DNA from: Zoopage sp. CT-All
Lineage: Eukaryota; Zoopagomycota; Zoopagomycetes; Zoopagales; Zoopagaceae
NCBI GenBank assembly: GCA_004114245.1
Contig: QZWS01000036.1
Location: forward strand, 1-36,233
Direction: 5' to 3'
Length of the DNA: 36,233 bases
The notes beneath the pieces were generated by a model. It was not told where the DNA came from. It was given only the letters and a program-made list of their open reading frames with translations, and searched no databases. How positions within the stretch are numbered: position 1 is the stretch's first letter; every line of letters begins with the position of its first letter. The translations under genes were made by a program, and so were the position numbers. Below, one piece after another: positions 1 to 9,265 of the stretch.

Positions 1-2144
1 TGGCGGCGGTAGAATCCAAGTACTTACCGCTGCTCAAATCCAAGCTTCAACTTCCACGATCCACCCCAAACAGTGTATTGTGGGCCTCTAAACCGTACAA
101 GCTGGTCCACCTACAAGACGCCGTGGACCGTAACTCTATTGAACTCCTAGTCCGTCATCTCAACACACCGGAACTGGCAGGCATGGGACTAATTCAGCGC
201 CTTCAAGATTTGCAAGACGAATGGGGACAAGCCGACAATCCGCTGCAGACTCCCAGCCGCCATAATACCCCAAGCTCAGACTGGATCTCCTGGGTGGTGA
301 CAAGACTGAATGCCCGAGAACTCTCCATCGTAGATACAATCCCAGCACTGGAATTCGCCCGCAGCTTACACTCAACTCGCCCCTCAATCATTGACCTAGT
401 AGACGATACTGCCGCTCCTATCAAGAGTAGTATTCTTCGCTCCGTATCAAAGCAGAAGATGTGGCACTTGCCTCCTATTCAGGCGCCAGAGAATCAAGCC
501 CTGGATCAGCCGATGATGACACTGCGAGGTCGCGGGGAGTACAAGTCCTTTTTCGCAAGACAGCTTCAAGATGCCTGGTGGTCCGGACGCCCTTTGCCTT
601 CCGACCGTCCCTCATTTCTAACCCGAGCAAATACGACGCTCATGGAAATGACACCAGCCCCGGTGTTAGCCCCTCCTCCCTCTCCAGCATCCCAAGTGCC
701 TGCGGCAGAGTCTACTTTGGCCTCGGAAGAGGAAGATGTCCTCCCTCTGCTTGCTGAATTGGAAAATCGTTTGGTAAGTGCCCCTCGAATTCGCCTAGTG
801 GGAGTAAGACCAGCACCTGTTCTCCGCATAACGCTGCCAGCTGCGCTGAGTCTGATGCCACCTGCACAGGATGACTCGCCGCAATACTACTGGTGGTATG
901 TGGAACAGGAGGCTCGGCATCCAGGAAACACTGGCGTGCCTGCCCTAATGACTGTGCCTGGTATTCTGGTTGATGTGTGCCGGCAACTGGGCCCTGACAA
1001 GTGGAGAAGGCTTCGGAGGGCCAAGGTTCTCACCATTTATAGTGATGGTTCATGCAACAAGGGTATTCGTGAGTCGGTGTTTGGGTTCGCGTTGGTGCTG
1101 CGAATCGACAACCACGAGTCTACTGGTCTAGTGCTGGGTCAGTATAAGGGGCCGTTCCCATCCACCAATCGCGTCGAGGCCATCCCCTTCCTCGTCGCCG
1201 CAGCCGTCGCCCCACCCACGGCTACGACCTCGATCTACACCGATTCCACTGCAGCTGTCCGCGCCTTCCGGCAGTTTGTGTCTGATCGGAGTGAGCGACG
1301 GGTTCGCCACCGTCTGCTGCACTCTGATGGCACTGTGTGGAATCTGGTCGCATCACTCCTCGCACACCGCCCTGCATCTGCGCCCTTCTCATGCCACTAC
1401 GTCAAGGGACACCAAGGAGATAAGCTAAACGAACAGGCGGACCGAGCCGCCAAGGCCGCCTGCACGACCTCCTCACCCGCCTGGATCCTACCCCAACCCT
1501 CGGCACTAGACCATAGACTCCGGTTGTTTGTTCGTGGTATTGACGTCCAAGCATCGTGCTCGCGGATATTAAGGGAGCAATCCCGCCTAGTACATGACCT
1601 TGCTGTAAATGCTCTGATCGCCCGACGTCTGACGTTGTCGTCAAAGCTAGGATGGGCACATGCGCCTTCTGTGGCCCCATCCCTGGGTAACATACCAGCA
1701 CAGGTGTACGAGGCGCGCCAGAGCTTCCACACTAAGTTGATTCTGGGCATCTTGCCTACGATGGACCGCCAGCATGCATGGTACGATCATCTTTATTCTG
1801 ACCCCAAATGTAGGCGCTGTAACAGCGCTACGGAGACCTGGCAACACGTCCTGACATGTCCTCGGATCGATCCAAACGACTGGGGAGAGATCAACAGAGC
1901 AGTATTCAGCGCAATGGATGCTGTATTGAAAGAGCACGAAGCGATGCAACTGTCACGAGCCTGGTACGCACTCAGCCCTAATGTCAGTGCGCTTCCCGAA
2001 TCTCCGGAGTGGTTATACGGCTATGTGCCACCATCATGGCCAAAGGGAATGTCACGAGGATGCTCGGTTCGAATTCGGGTAGCAAGAACAGCCATTGCCG
2101 CAGGAATGGCTGCAGCGCGAGAAGGTCTCATCGCAAAGATCTAG
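1..2144 (+). CDS. LINE polyprotein C-terminus: RT thumb/connection, RNase H, zinc-knuckle-like motif (5' partial)
   Basis: The frame is open to the left edge (codons from base 3), so no start codon is needed inside the window. Counting from base 78, residues about 318-455 form an RNase H domain. It has the acidic set YSDGS, NRVEA, YTDST and NEQAD, plus the KGHQGD motif, so the catalytic DEDD residues look complete. A motif with CRRC, then His, then Cys (bases about 1807-1860) is the Cys/His-rich tail typical of LINE ORF2 proteins. The enzyme would copy element RNA at a nicked target and remove the RNA strand. The frame ends with TAG at 2142-2144 but stays open in the same frame for 82 more codons. 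This copy may therefore carry a nonsense mutation, or the extension may be chance. Confidence 0.88.
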   Translation, partial: AAVESKYLPLLKSKLQLPRSTPNSVLWASKPYKLVHLQDAVDRNSIELLVRHLNTPELAGMGLIQRLQDLQDEWGQADNPLQTPSRHNTPSSDWISWVVTRLNARELSIVDTIPALEFARSLHSTRPSIIDLVDDTAAPIKSSILRSVSKQKMWHLPPIQAPENQALDQPMMTLRGRGEYKSFFARQLQDAWWSGRPLPSDRPSFLTRANTTLMEMTPAPVLAPPPSPASQVPAAESTLASEEEDVLPLLAELENRLVSAPRIRLVGVRPAPVLRITLPAALSLMPPAQDDSPQYYWWYVEQEARHPGNTGVPALMTVPGILVDVCRQLGPDKWRRLRRAKVLTIYSDGSCNKGIRESVFGFALVLRIDNHESTGLVLGQYKGPFPSTNRVEAIPFLVAAAVAPPTATTSIYTDSTAAVRAFRQFVSDRSERRVRHRLLHSDGTVWNLVASLLAHRPASAPFSCHYVKGHQGDKLNEQADRAAKAACTTSSPAWILPQPSALDHRLRLFVRGIDVQASCSRILREQSRLVHDLAVNALIARRLTLSSKLGWAHAPSVAPSLGNIPAQVYEARQSFHTKLILGILPTMDRQHAWYDHLYSDPKCRRCNSATETWQHVLTCPRIDPNDWGEINRAVFSAMDAVLKEHEAMQLSRAWYALSPNVSALPESPEWLYGYVPPSWPKGMSRGCSVRIRVARTAIAAGMAAAREGLIAKI

Positions 2145-2393
2145 CGCCCACGATGCGACGACGTGCATGAATGGGAGCAAGCGCAGCAACCGCCAATAGA
2201 CGCAGCAGCAAAACGAGCGTACCCTCAGCCTCCACGTAGCAGGTCATCAACTGTTGACACGGACGCAGGGGACAAAGACAAGCCCTGCAAATCTCGATCG
2301 GTTCTGGCAAAATCCGCAGTCGAGAAAGCAACATCAGAATTCCTTCGCCAAGCCGGAGTGCCCCTCAAGCTTGACGAACCTCTAGTAGATTAA
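2145..2393 (+). other. In-frame continuation of the LINE reading frame after a TAG codon
   Basis: Directly after the TAG at 2142-2144, the same frame runs 82 codons to a TAA at 2391-2393. The predicted peptide is hydrophilic, rich in Arg, Lys, Ala, Gln and Pro, with no domain I recognise. It could be the original C-terminus of the element's ORF cut off by one nonsense change, or 3' UTR that happens to be open. A full-length copy elsewhere in the genome would decide. Confidence 0.4.
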
Positions 2394-2676
2394 TATAGGA
2401 TACATATGAATTGGCGCGGTCGTCGGGTGCAGTGATACCGGGACGTAACCGAAGCATCGGCCGTCCTCAGCGTGGTGTCTGCAATACATTTGTGATTGAT
2501 TGATTGTCGCCCTCTGTATGGCATGGCAGTATACGGAATAAAGGATACATTGCATTGTATGTTGAGTGACGTGGCAACTTTAGCAGTGAGGTTGTGTATT
2601 CAGATCTGGATAGAGATCTAAGATTGGCTCAATAAAGATACAAGAATACACATGTGGCAACCAAGCATTCATTGTC

Positions 2677-3030
2677 TCACACATCATCAATTGCTGGCAT
2701 TGCTCCCTGTTTGCATTTAAGCTCGTCAAACCTAGTTATCATGTGACCATACTCTATACTCACGTCTTGCAGCTTTTTGCCCGTACAGCAGAGAAACCAG
2801 TGGTAATCATAGGCGCGCTTAATCAGCTTATTTAACCTCTCAGTCGATTTATACTCCTTAATCCGCACAGGAGCATCTCGAGCTGCAACATTGTGTGCTG
2901 CTGGGATCATTTTACCACACCATATGGATATGGGCTCATTGTCAACCGTGGACTCCTTGTCAACCGCGGAAGCTTCTGTGACCAAGGCGGTGAGAGCAAG
3001 GATGAGCAGAGTATAAGCAAGAGATTTCAT
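2677..3030 (-). CDS. Small secreted protein with four cysteines, unknown function
   Basis: This is a 117-residue protein when started at the ATG at 3030. The frame extends 42 codons upstream to 3156, but that stretch is low-complexity Ser/Pro/Thr. The residues after 3030 form a classic signal peptide: a Lys, a hydrophobic run LAYTLLILALTALV, and a small-residue cleavage region near SA/VD. The mature part of about 95 residues holds four Cys (WCGK, CC before TGKK, LKCK), enough for two disulfides, and no recognisable domain. It is probably exported. It lies between the LINE and DHODH. I do not recognise a family; size and Cys content resemble small secreted fungal proteins, including effector-like ones, but that is only a resemblance. 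Confidence 0.6.
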   Translation of the reverse strand: MKSLAYTLLILALTALVTEASAVDKESTVDNEPISIWCGKMIPAAHNVAARDAPVRIKEYKSTERLNKLIKRAYDYHWFLCCTGKKLQDVSIEYGHMITRFDELKCKQGAMPAIDDV

Positions 3031-3341
3031 AGCGAGAGATGTGTTTGTTTGCTGTGGTGCTGGGGAGATTGCGGGTGAATGCGTGCTTGTTGGGGCAGGA
3101 GAGGCCGGGTGGGATGGAAGTGAAAAAGTTGACATGGAAATATCCGGCACGGACAACGACCAACGGGAAATCAGCGAGGACTATCTGAACAGTCTGTGAT
3201 GATGTGGTTCCCGCCAACTCACCCCCAAAATTTCTTTGTATGGATAGAGAACATTTGTGACTGGGAGGATCACCAGGATGGGGGAGAAGTACCATACAAA
3301 TACCAATGCAGCCTTTCTCTATACACGCGTTTGACCCCACA

Positions 3342-4658
3342 ATGCTCCGTCCGCCGCGTCGCGTCCTGCGTGTCCCACGGCCGCCGTCGTCCTCATCCTA
3401 CTCCACTGCATCCTCTTCACAGCGCACCGCATGGTCTCACGCCCTGGCCCGTGCGGCCACAACCACCGCCGTCCTCGTTGCCATCCCCCTTGCATACACC
3501 TATGCGCAAGACACGCGTGCCCGCCTCCACAAACACATCTCCACTCCCCTGCTGCGCTCTCTTGACCCCGAGACGGCGCATGCAGCCGCCATCTCTGCCT
3601 GTGCGAATGCAGTCTCCCCGGTCGACCCCCACACTGATCCGTCCCAGCTGAAGGCCTCCATATGGGGCCGGGAGCTGTCGAATCCGTTTGGGATGGCCGC
3701 GGGATTCGATAAACACGCGTCTGCCGTTCCCGGAGTGCTGTCCCTTGGGTTTGGGTTCGTGGAGATTGGGAGTGTGACGCCGCGCCCGCAGCCCGGAAAT
3801 CCCCAGCCGCGAATGTTTAGACTGCCCGACGCCGAGGCACTCGTAAACCGCTACGGGTTCAATTCCCACGGACATCGTGCGGTGCGCGAGAATTTGCTTC
3901 TGCATCGCTTCAACCTGCATGGCTCCGATGCTGCCGGTGAGAGAGTGCTGGCGGCGGAGAATCAAATGCTGGGAGTCAATCTCGGCAAGAACAAGGCCTC
4001 CGCGGCCACATCTCCCCAGGACTTCATCCTCGGGGTGCGACGCCTCGGGCCATATGCAGACTACCTTGTCATCAACGTTTCCTCGCCCAACACCCCCGGG
4101 CTTCGCGGCATGCAGCATGGCGAGGTGCTTGAGGACCTTGTTCGGCAAGTCATGCGTGCTCGCGACGCACTTTCCATGGACAGTGGTCGGGAGAGGCCGC
4201 GGGTCGTGTTGAAGGTATCTCCGGATCTAGTCGACGAGGATGTGCAGGCCATCGCACGTGTGGTGCGGCGGTTTCGCGTAGACGGGATCTGCGTCGCCAA
4301 CACCACCACCACGCGCCCCGAGGCCGTTCACGGCGACATGTATTGGTCGGAATCCGGCGGGCTGTCCGGCGCACCCCTCTTTTCCATCACCCTCCCCCTC
4401 GTCCGTCGATTCTACTCCCTGCTAAACACGGGCAAGACGGATCCCAAGGTGCCGATCATTGCCTGTGGCGGAGTAAGGAGTGCAGACGATGCGTTGGCGT
4501 ATGCCCGCGCCGGTGCCTCTCTCGTGCAGATGTTCTCCGGAATGGTGTATGGCGGTGCAGGGCTGGTTGGGGAGATCAAGGATGAGGTGGGGCGGAGACT
4601 GGCGAGCGAGGGCAAGGTCTGGGCGGACATCATTGGAGAGGAGCATCACCAAGGCTGA
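3342..4658 (+). CDS. URA9: Dihydroorotate dehydrogenase (quinone), mitochondrial, class 2
   Basis: This enzyme oxidises dihydroorotate to orotate in pyrimidine synthesis and passes electrons to ubiquinone. It is a single exon of 438 aa from the ATG at 3342; an upstream in-frame ATG at 3306 would add 12 residues. The N-terminus is Arg/Ser-rich, like a mitochondrial presequence, followed by a membrane helix (TAVLVAIPLAYTYA). That architecture marks the inner-membrane class 2 enzyme rather than the soluble class 1A enzyme of baker's yeast. The FMN/substrate motifs are in order: EIGSVTPRPQPGNP, NRYGFNS, VNLGKNK, NVSSPNTPGLR (with the catalytic Ser, near residue 245), VLKVSPDL, ANTTTTRP, GGLSG and ACGGVRS. 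Length fits the family. Its stop lies 50 bp from the convergent stop of NCS1. Confidence 0.96.
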   Translation: MLRPPRRVLRVPRPPSSSSYSTASSSQRTAWSHALARAATTTAVLVAIPLAYTYAQDTRARLHKHISTPLLRSLDPETAHAAAISACANAVSPVDPHTDPSQLKASIWGRELSNPFGMAAGFDKHASAVPGVLSLGFGFVEIGSVTPRPQPGNPQPRMFRLPDAEALVNRYGFNSHGHRAVRENLLLHRFNLHGSDAAGERVLAAENQMLGVNLGKNKASAATSPQDFILGVRRLGPYADYLVINVSSPNTPGLRGMQHGEVLEDLVRQVMRARDALSMDSGRERPRVVLKVSPDLVDEDVQAIARVVRRFRVDGICVANTTTTRPEAVHGDMYWSESGGLSGAPLFSITLPLVRRFYSLLNTGKTDPKVPIIACGGVRSADDALAYARAGASLVQMFSGMVYGGAGLVGEIKDEVGRRLASEGKVWADIIGEEHHQG

Positions 4659-4708
4659 GAGATACATTCACTCACCAACCAGTCGCGCCCGCCCCCGTCA
4701 CAGCTCCA

Positions 4709-5336
4709 TCACACTAACCCATCATACAATCCAATCGCCTGCGCAATGGTCGGATCCAATTTACAGCCCTCGACAAACTCAGCCGGACTCAGCCGCTCGT
4801 CCCCGTTGCGGTCCATCAGCGCGAATATCTTGTCCACGCGTTTGGCCGGCGTATCCTCCCCGCCCGCCTCATCCAGCCGTACCATCCCGCCCACCATGCG
4901 ATAAATCGCCTCCAGAATCTGCCGCATCTCGGCCTTGGTGATGTACCCATCCTGATCGATATCGTACAGCTGGAACGCCCACAGCACCTTCTCCTCGGTG
5001 TTGCCACGCGAGGTCACCGACAGCGCGCATATGAATTCGCGAAAGTCGATCTGGCCGTTGCTATCCTTGTCAAAGACGGCAAACACGTAGGCGGCGAAAT
5101 TGGATGGGTCGCCAAAGGGGAAAAACTGCTTATAGAGGCGGTTGAAGGCCTCGCGGTCCATATGCCCGGTGGGGCAGTCTTTGATGAAGCCGCGGTACCA
5201 TTGCTGTAGCTCGCCCTTGTCAACTAGCGGGCGGGGTGGTTAGCGGGGTGGGAATGGCTGCGTGGATAATACAGTGGGTGAGCTTGTCCAGTTCCTGCAG
5301 CTCCTCCTGGCTCAGCTTGCTGTTGGATTTGCCCAT
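4709..5336 (-). CDS. NCS1: Neuronal calcium sensor 1 / frequenin (N-myristoylated EF-hand protein)
   Basis: This is a calcium switch protein. In fungi its relatives (yeast Frq1) activate the phosphatidylinositol 4-kinase Pik1 at the Golgi. It has two exons, 5273..5336 and 4709..5223, separated by a 49-nt GT-AG intron with a CTAAC branch site. The splice restores the family sequence across [13 protein letters not shown], giving 192 aa against the usual 190. It begins MGKSNSK, the myristoylation signal. Three canonical EF-hand loops are visible: [26 protein letters not shown] and [13 protein letters not shown]. The N-terminal EF-hand is the usual degenerate one (KDCPTGH). The C-terminus ends GLYDGLV, close to animal NCS1. 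It converges with DHODH. Confidence 0.97.
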
Positions 5337-5668
5337 ATCCTGGTCAGGCTGGGATGTGGCGGGCGGTGCGGCGCAAAGACGGCGGCGCGAGGCGGGCGGA
5401 TGAGACGAGGCGGCCTGTTTGGTGAGGGGTATGCCAAGCAGGGATATTTTTGATCCCAACAGGCAGGTCTGTATGACATGCAGCACGCAATGGGATCTGC
5501 AATATTGCAGCGATGATGCGGCTGCATCCGCGGATCCGCGGAGCCCCGACCGACTCTGTCATGCTTGCATGACGAATAATGACGGTCTGCTATGCGAGAA
5601 GCAGGTGATCAAGCATTCACTGCATCCCACCAGCCTAGTCCACAGCGCACAGCCCATTGCCCGCCCAA

Positions 5669-5899
5669 TCATGCTCCACCGACAATGATATTATTGATGG
5701 GAATATGCACGAGCTTGACCATGAACCCGATGAAGCCCATCACGACGAACCCCATGGTCACTGCGCGCGCCACGTCCATGTACTCCTTGCGGTCGGGCTT
5801 TGTGCATCGACGGAGGAGGGCGACGGAGTCAATGACGAATTCGCGGGGCTCGGCGAGGAAGGATTCCAGCGTCGTGGTCTCGGATGCAGAGTTGGACAT
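5669..5899 (-). CDS. SSS1: Sec61 gamma subunit / Sss1 of the ER translocon
   Basis: This small tail-anchored subunit clamps the Sec61 protein-conducting channel in the ER membrane. It is a single exon of 76 aa starting at the ATG at 5899; the frame continues upstream but only with non-conserved residues. Family hallmarks are the amphipathic segment [16 protein letters not shown] followed by one membrane helix [20 protein letters not shown] and the end NNIIVGGA. Its start codon is 38 bp from that of the divergent EMC7 gene. Confidence 0.97.
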   Translation of the reverse strand: MSNSASETTTLESFLAEPREFVIDSVALLRRCTKPDRKEYMDVARAVTMGFVVMGFIGFMVKLVHIPINNIIVGGA

Positions 5900-5937
5900 G
5901 GTGCTGGGGCAGAAAAGGTGTGACTGCGGTGGTTGAC
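5900..5937. promoter_or_regulatory. 38-bp divergent intergenic region between SSS1 and EMC7
   Basis: Only 38 bases separate the two start codons. The 5' UTRs must therefore be tiny, or the transcripts must start inside or beyond each other's coding region. No TATA element is evident. It is presumably a shared bidirectional promoter; this is inferred from spacing alone. Confidence 0.5.
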
Positions 5938-6812
5938 ATGTTGCCACGGCGTCTGCTGTTTGGCGCTCGTGCGAGCCTTCTGCTTGGTGCAACGCTCCTT
6001 ATCGCCGCGGGAAATACACACTCGTTGGCCGAGCTGCGCGGAGTCTTGGTGCTGCCGGAGGCTGTCGCTGGTGCGCTGGAGCCATCGGCACGCGTGGTTC
6101 TCGATGGCGGTGTGATCTCAGCCCCCGTGCGATCCGACAACTCCTTTGCGCTGTAAAACATTGCTTTTGCTGCGCGTGGCGCTAATTGGTGGTGTGGTAG
6201 GATGGGGATCGGCACGGGGGAATGGATCATGTCTGCCCTCGTTCACGACGTCGACTTTCCCACCGTATGTGCAGTTCGACCCAGTGCCCTCCCTGGCTAA
6301 CGTGTGCATCCCAGTTCAAGGTCGTCGTAAGTGCCGACGGCGGAGTCGTCCTTTACCAGCACACGGTGGACAATGACTGGCACCTCGCCGACGCCGTCCT
6401 CCCCCCATCGACCCTCACAGCATCATCTCCTTCCATCTACCGCATACAGGCCCGTTCCACGCACAGCTATCACACACCACGCCCCACCTTCAACCCGCTA
6501 ACACTCCTACTCAATCCCTACATACTCATGATGGGCATATCGATGGTGATGATGTTTGCGCTGCCGCGGATGATGGCAGGGATGGATCCGCGGGATCGGG
6601 AGGAGATGGAGCGCACGCAGCGTGAGATGGGTGGGCTGGGCGGAGGGTTGCTGGCAGGAATGATGTCTGGGGGAGGGCCGGGCGCGGGCGCTGGCGGTGC
6701 AGATCTGGCTGGACGGTTGGCAGAGATGATGGCGCCAAAGCCGGAGGAGGGCGGGGAGGGAGAGAAGGGCGGCAAGGCGCGGCGGCGGAAACCAACCGTG
6801 TCGCGGCGATAG
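5938..6812 (+). CDS. EMC7: ER membrane protein complex subunit 7
   Basis: This subunit of the EMC insertase helps insert tail-anchored and multipass proteins at the ER. It has three exons (5938..6152, 6201..6264, 6315..6812), with introns of 48 nt (GCTAAT branch) and 50 nt (GCTAAC branch), giving 258 aa. A signal peptide ([20 protein letters not shown]) is followed by the lumenal beta-sandwich region. That region includes [14 protein letters not shown] and HDVDFPTFKVVV, matching the family's GS-F-hD-P-G-Y and V-F-F-P blocks. Near residues 170-195 the conserved [20 protein letters not shown] membrane helix with PRMM is visible. The tail is Gly-rich and basic. Exon 2 is only 64 nt. Confidence 0.92.
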
Positions 6813-7037
6813 AACGCGACGTGTCCCATAAACCGACGTTGACCAGCAAATACTGGCCGCTGAAACACGCTGGCACATGCGCTTCGTCATCCCATGTTTG
6901 CTACACTCTGTTCCCTCTGCGCACCAATGCGAGGCGACAATTTTCTCAGTAAACGACAGCATCTTGTCGCGGTACATTCCATCGAGGCTTCGGGTGCGCT
7001 CCACGCCTCACGCCTCCTTCCACGCCCCGGCACACCT

Positions 7038-7265
7038 TTACTCCCCCGGCACAAACGCATGGCTGTTCTCTCTCAGCACCTCATCTAGTCGCTCCCGGAT
7101 TGCTCCCACCGCCTCGGTCGTCACAAACAGCGTCTGTGGGTCCAGGTCTTCGATGATGAACGGGACCCCCGCGTGCGTCTGCAGGTGACGGTCGCGGAGG
7201 TCATGAATGAGGATCTTGGTGGCTTCGTCGCAGTGGATTAGAACGCCGCGGTATGCCTTGACCAT
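7038..7265 (-). CDS. TFB5: TFIIH subunit Tfb5 / GTF2H5 (TTDA)
   Basis: This is the smallest subunit of the transcription and nucleotide-excision-repair factor TFIIH, which stabilises the p52/Tfb2 subunit. It is a single exon of 75 aa, the normal family length (about 71-72). The family start MVKAYRGVLIHCDEATK is clear (GVLIxCDxAxK), followed by FIIEDLD, TLFV and the helix with VGAIRERLDEVL. The start at 7265 lies 86 bp from the divergent TLG2 start, so the two may share regulatory sequence. Confidence 0.95.
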   Translation of the reverse strand: MVKAYRGVLIHCDEATKILIHDLRDRHLQTHAGVPFIIEDLDPQTLFVTTEAVGAIRERLDEVLRENSHAFVPGE

Positions 7266-7351
7266 GGTTGGGCGGCGATGATGGCCGTGGCGTCGCGTGG
7301 GTTAGGTGGACGGCTGCCAGTCTTCTCATCATCAAATAAATGTCGGGCGAG

Positions 7352-8471
7352 ATGGCCACGACTCGCAGCCGAACGCTCATGTTTTGCCGGCTTCGAGATT
7401 CGCACCGCCACAGCGCAAGGCGACAGCGGCAGCCGAGGATACCTGCGGCCTCGGTTGAGGGGAGCGTTGTTAGGGACGCCGAGGCTGCGGAGCGGCTGAT
7501 TGGAGATGTCGGCATTGACGGTGTCGCCATCGAGATGGAGGACCTCTCTCCGTCATGGTACTGCTTCTTGCAATTCTCACAGCATATTCATCTTGCATCT
7601 AGGACGGCTGTGGTGGAGGATATGGCTGCCAGCAGCAGCCGAATAGCAGCCCAGTGTACGTTCCCCAGCTTGTTACTCCTTCTCCACGAATCATGTAGTA
7701 TCCGAGCTGGAAAAGATGCATCGAAAGCACCTACTCCCTTCGTTCGACGACACCGCCACTCACTCCCTCGAATCGTCTATTCACGCATTATCCACGCGGA
7801 TTTCCACCGGGCTAAGCACACTGCAATCCCTCCTCGTCTCCCTCGATTCTGCCGGCAGCGCTTTGGGCGACCAGGAGCGGGTGCTGGTTGGGAATGTGCG
7901 GTTGGGTTGGGCCGTGCGGGTTCAGGATATTGGAGAGGCATTCCGTAGCCAGCAGACCAAGTATCTCAAACGTAGCATCATCCATCACCCCCGCGCTCGT
8001 TGATTCGATTACATAGAGATGCAGGATAGGGAGACTCGGGCAAGGCGATATCTCGTTGAGCGGCACGATGCTCATGACGCGACCGCCGATACGGAGGATG
8101 ATCCTCACCTGCAGGCCTCCCTCATGGCCTCCGCAGACCCTGAACTCGCTGCCGAGATCCACCGACGCCATGCCGCAATTAACCAAATATCTAGCACGAT
8201 ACGAGAACTCTCCGCACTCTTCCGTGACTTGGACCGGCTCATTGTCGATCAAGGCACGGTGCTGGATCGCGTGGATTACAACATGGAGCAGGCAAACATT
8301 GGCGTGCGGAGTGGTGTGCGAGAGTTGGAGCACGCGAGCGTGTATCAGCGAAGAGGACAGCGCATGGGCATAGTCGCGTTAGTAGTATTGCTCATCGTGT
8401 TGATTATCGTCGCGTGGGTTGTGCGGCGAAGTGACAGTAGCACAGCTGCGGCGCCCGATAATGGCCTGTAA
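7352..8471 (+). CDS. TLG2: Syntaxin-16 / Tlg2-type Qa-SNARE
   Basis: This is a target SNARE for fusion of endosome-derived vesicles at the trans-Golgi. It has four exons (7352..7557, 7603..7655, 7699..7971, 8017..8471), with introns of 45, 43 and 45 nt, giving 328 aa. It begins MATTRSRTLMFCRLRD, like the syntaxin-16 N-terminal peptide that binds Vps45/SM proteins. The Habc region holds the family segment ELEKMHRKHLLPSFDD. The SNARE helix carries ELSALFRDLDRLIVDQGTVLDRVDY with the zero-layer Gln, and a single C-terminal membrane anchor (GIVALVVLLIVLIIVAWVV) leaves a short lumenal tail. It ends 29 bp from the convergent stop of MRPL7. Confidence 0.94.
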
Positions 8472-8500
8472 GCAGACATGTACATTGGTGTATTCTCCAT

Positions 8501-9265
8501 CTATTCCTCCGATGCAGCAACACCCTCGTCTCCCTCTCCAGCACCATCCTCGTCTGCCTCTCCGGCGCCGGCATCGGCCAACATACGCTCCAACACCTCG
8601 CGCGGCCTCGCAACACGCCCGCGCACTGGCAATCCCAACCCCGTCAACAGCAGTCTCACCTCGCCCATATCCCGCACACTTCCGCTCGCCACAATGGTCA
8701 CATGCAGTCCAAATACCCGCACCATACGCTCCCACACCGTCTCCATCTCTGGCCACAGCGCGAGCACCTGCGGTCCAAACCCCATCGTGATGGATTTATG
8801 CCCGTCGCCGATACGCGGCGACAACGCGTCAAAATCTTTGGAGCGCGGAAGAACGACGTGGACCAGATGGTCGAGAAACTCGTACATCCGATGGCCAGTG
8901 AGCGTGGCCTTGGCGGCAATGGGCGCGCCACGACGCAGCTTCCAAGCCGCGGCATCCTTCTTGGCAAACACGACCTCGGGGCGGACTCCGCTGATTGTGT
9001 GCAGCGCAGTAAGAGCCGGCAGCAGCATGTTTTTATCCGCAACCATATCTCGGTGCGTCGAGTGAAGGACGATCTTTGAGATGGCGGGGATGGTGCCAGG
9101 AGCTAGGGACGGTGGGGTAGGGAGGTAGGGCCGCGTGCGGGATGCCGAGGGTGGTGCGCGGGCGGCGGCAATGGGAGCGCCGGATGGTACGTGGCGGAAC
9201 GTAAGCGCGAGGAGGTCTGCGGCGAGTGTGCGCCGGTGCAGAGATTGCAGTCGCGGCAGCGACAT
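8501..9265 (-). CDS. MRPL7: Mitochondrial large-subunit ribosomal protein uL5m
   Basis: This is the mitoribosome large-subunit protein of the bacterial L5 family. It is a single exon of 254 aa. An Arg/Leu-rich N-terminus (LPRLQSLHRRTLAADLLAL) looks like a targeting presequence. The L5 fold blocks follow: KIVLHSTHRD, ALHTISGVRPEVVFAKK, the strongly conserved LTGHRMYEFLDHLVHVVLPR, FDALSPRIGDGHKSITMGFG, and a C-terminal ferredoxin-like half (VTIVASGSVRDMGEVRLLL). The acidic Gly/Ala/Glu-rich tail from about residue 230 is an extension. Confidence 0.93.
   Translation of the reverse strand: MSLPRLQSLHRRTLAADLLALTFRHVPSGAPIAAARAPPSASRTRPYLPTPPSLAPGTIPAISKIVLHSTHRDMVADKNMLLPALTALHTISGVRPEVVFAKKDAAAWKLRRGAPIAAKATLTGHRMYEFLDHLVHVVLPRSKDFDALSPRIGDGHKSITMGFGPQVLALWPEMETVWERMVRVFGLHVTIVASGSVRDMGEVRLLLTGLGLPVRGRVARPREVLERMLADAGAGEADEDGAGEGDEGVAASEE

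Larger units (their letters stand above)
1..2506 (+). mobile_element. Non-LTR (LINE) retrotransposon, 3' part
   Basis: The element enters from the left edge. It consists of the end of a reverse-transcriptase polyprotein with an RNase H domain, a Cys/His-rich C-terminus, and a 3' untranslated tail. The tail ends near a short tandem repeat at 2494-2506 (GATTGATTGATTG), the kind of simple-repeat terminus seen on many fungal LINEs instead of a long poly(A). The right boundary is therefore an inference. The target-site duplication cannot be checked because the 5' end lies outside the window. RNase H downstream of the RT, followed by a Cys/His motif, fits Tad1/I-like lineages. Clade assignment would need the RT domain. 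Confidence 0.85.

Noticed and set aside
3855-3870. tRNA T-loop-like GGGTTCAATTCCC
   Set aside because: It is inside the conserved NRYGFNS coding motif of DHODH and has no acceptor stem or anticodon arm around it.
3417-4148. Minus-strand open frame of 243 codons
   Set aside because: Fully antisense to the strongly conserved DHODH gene; composition is a mirror of that frame.
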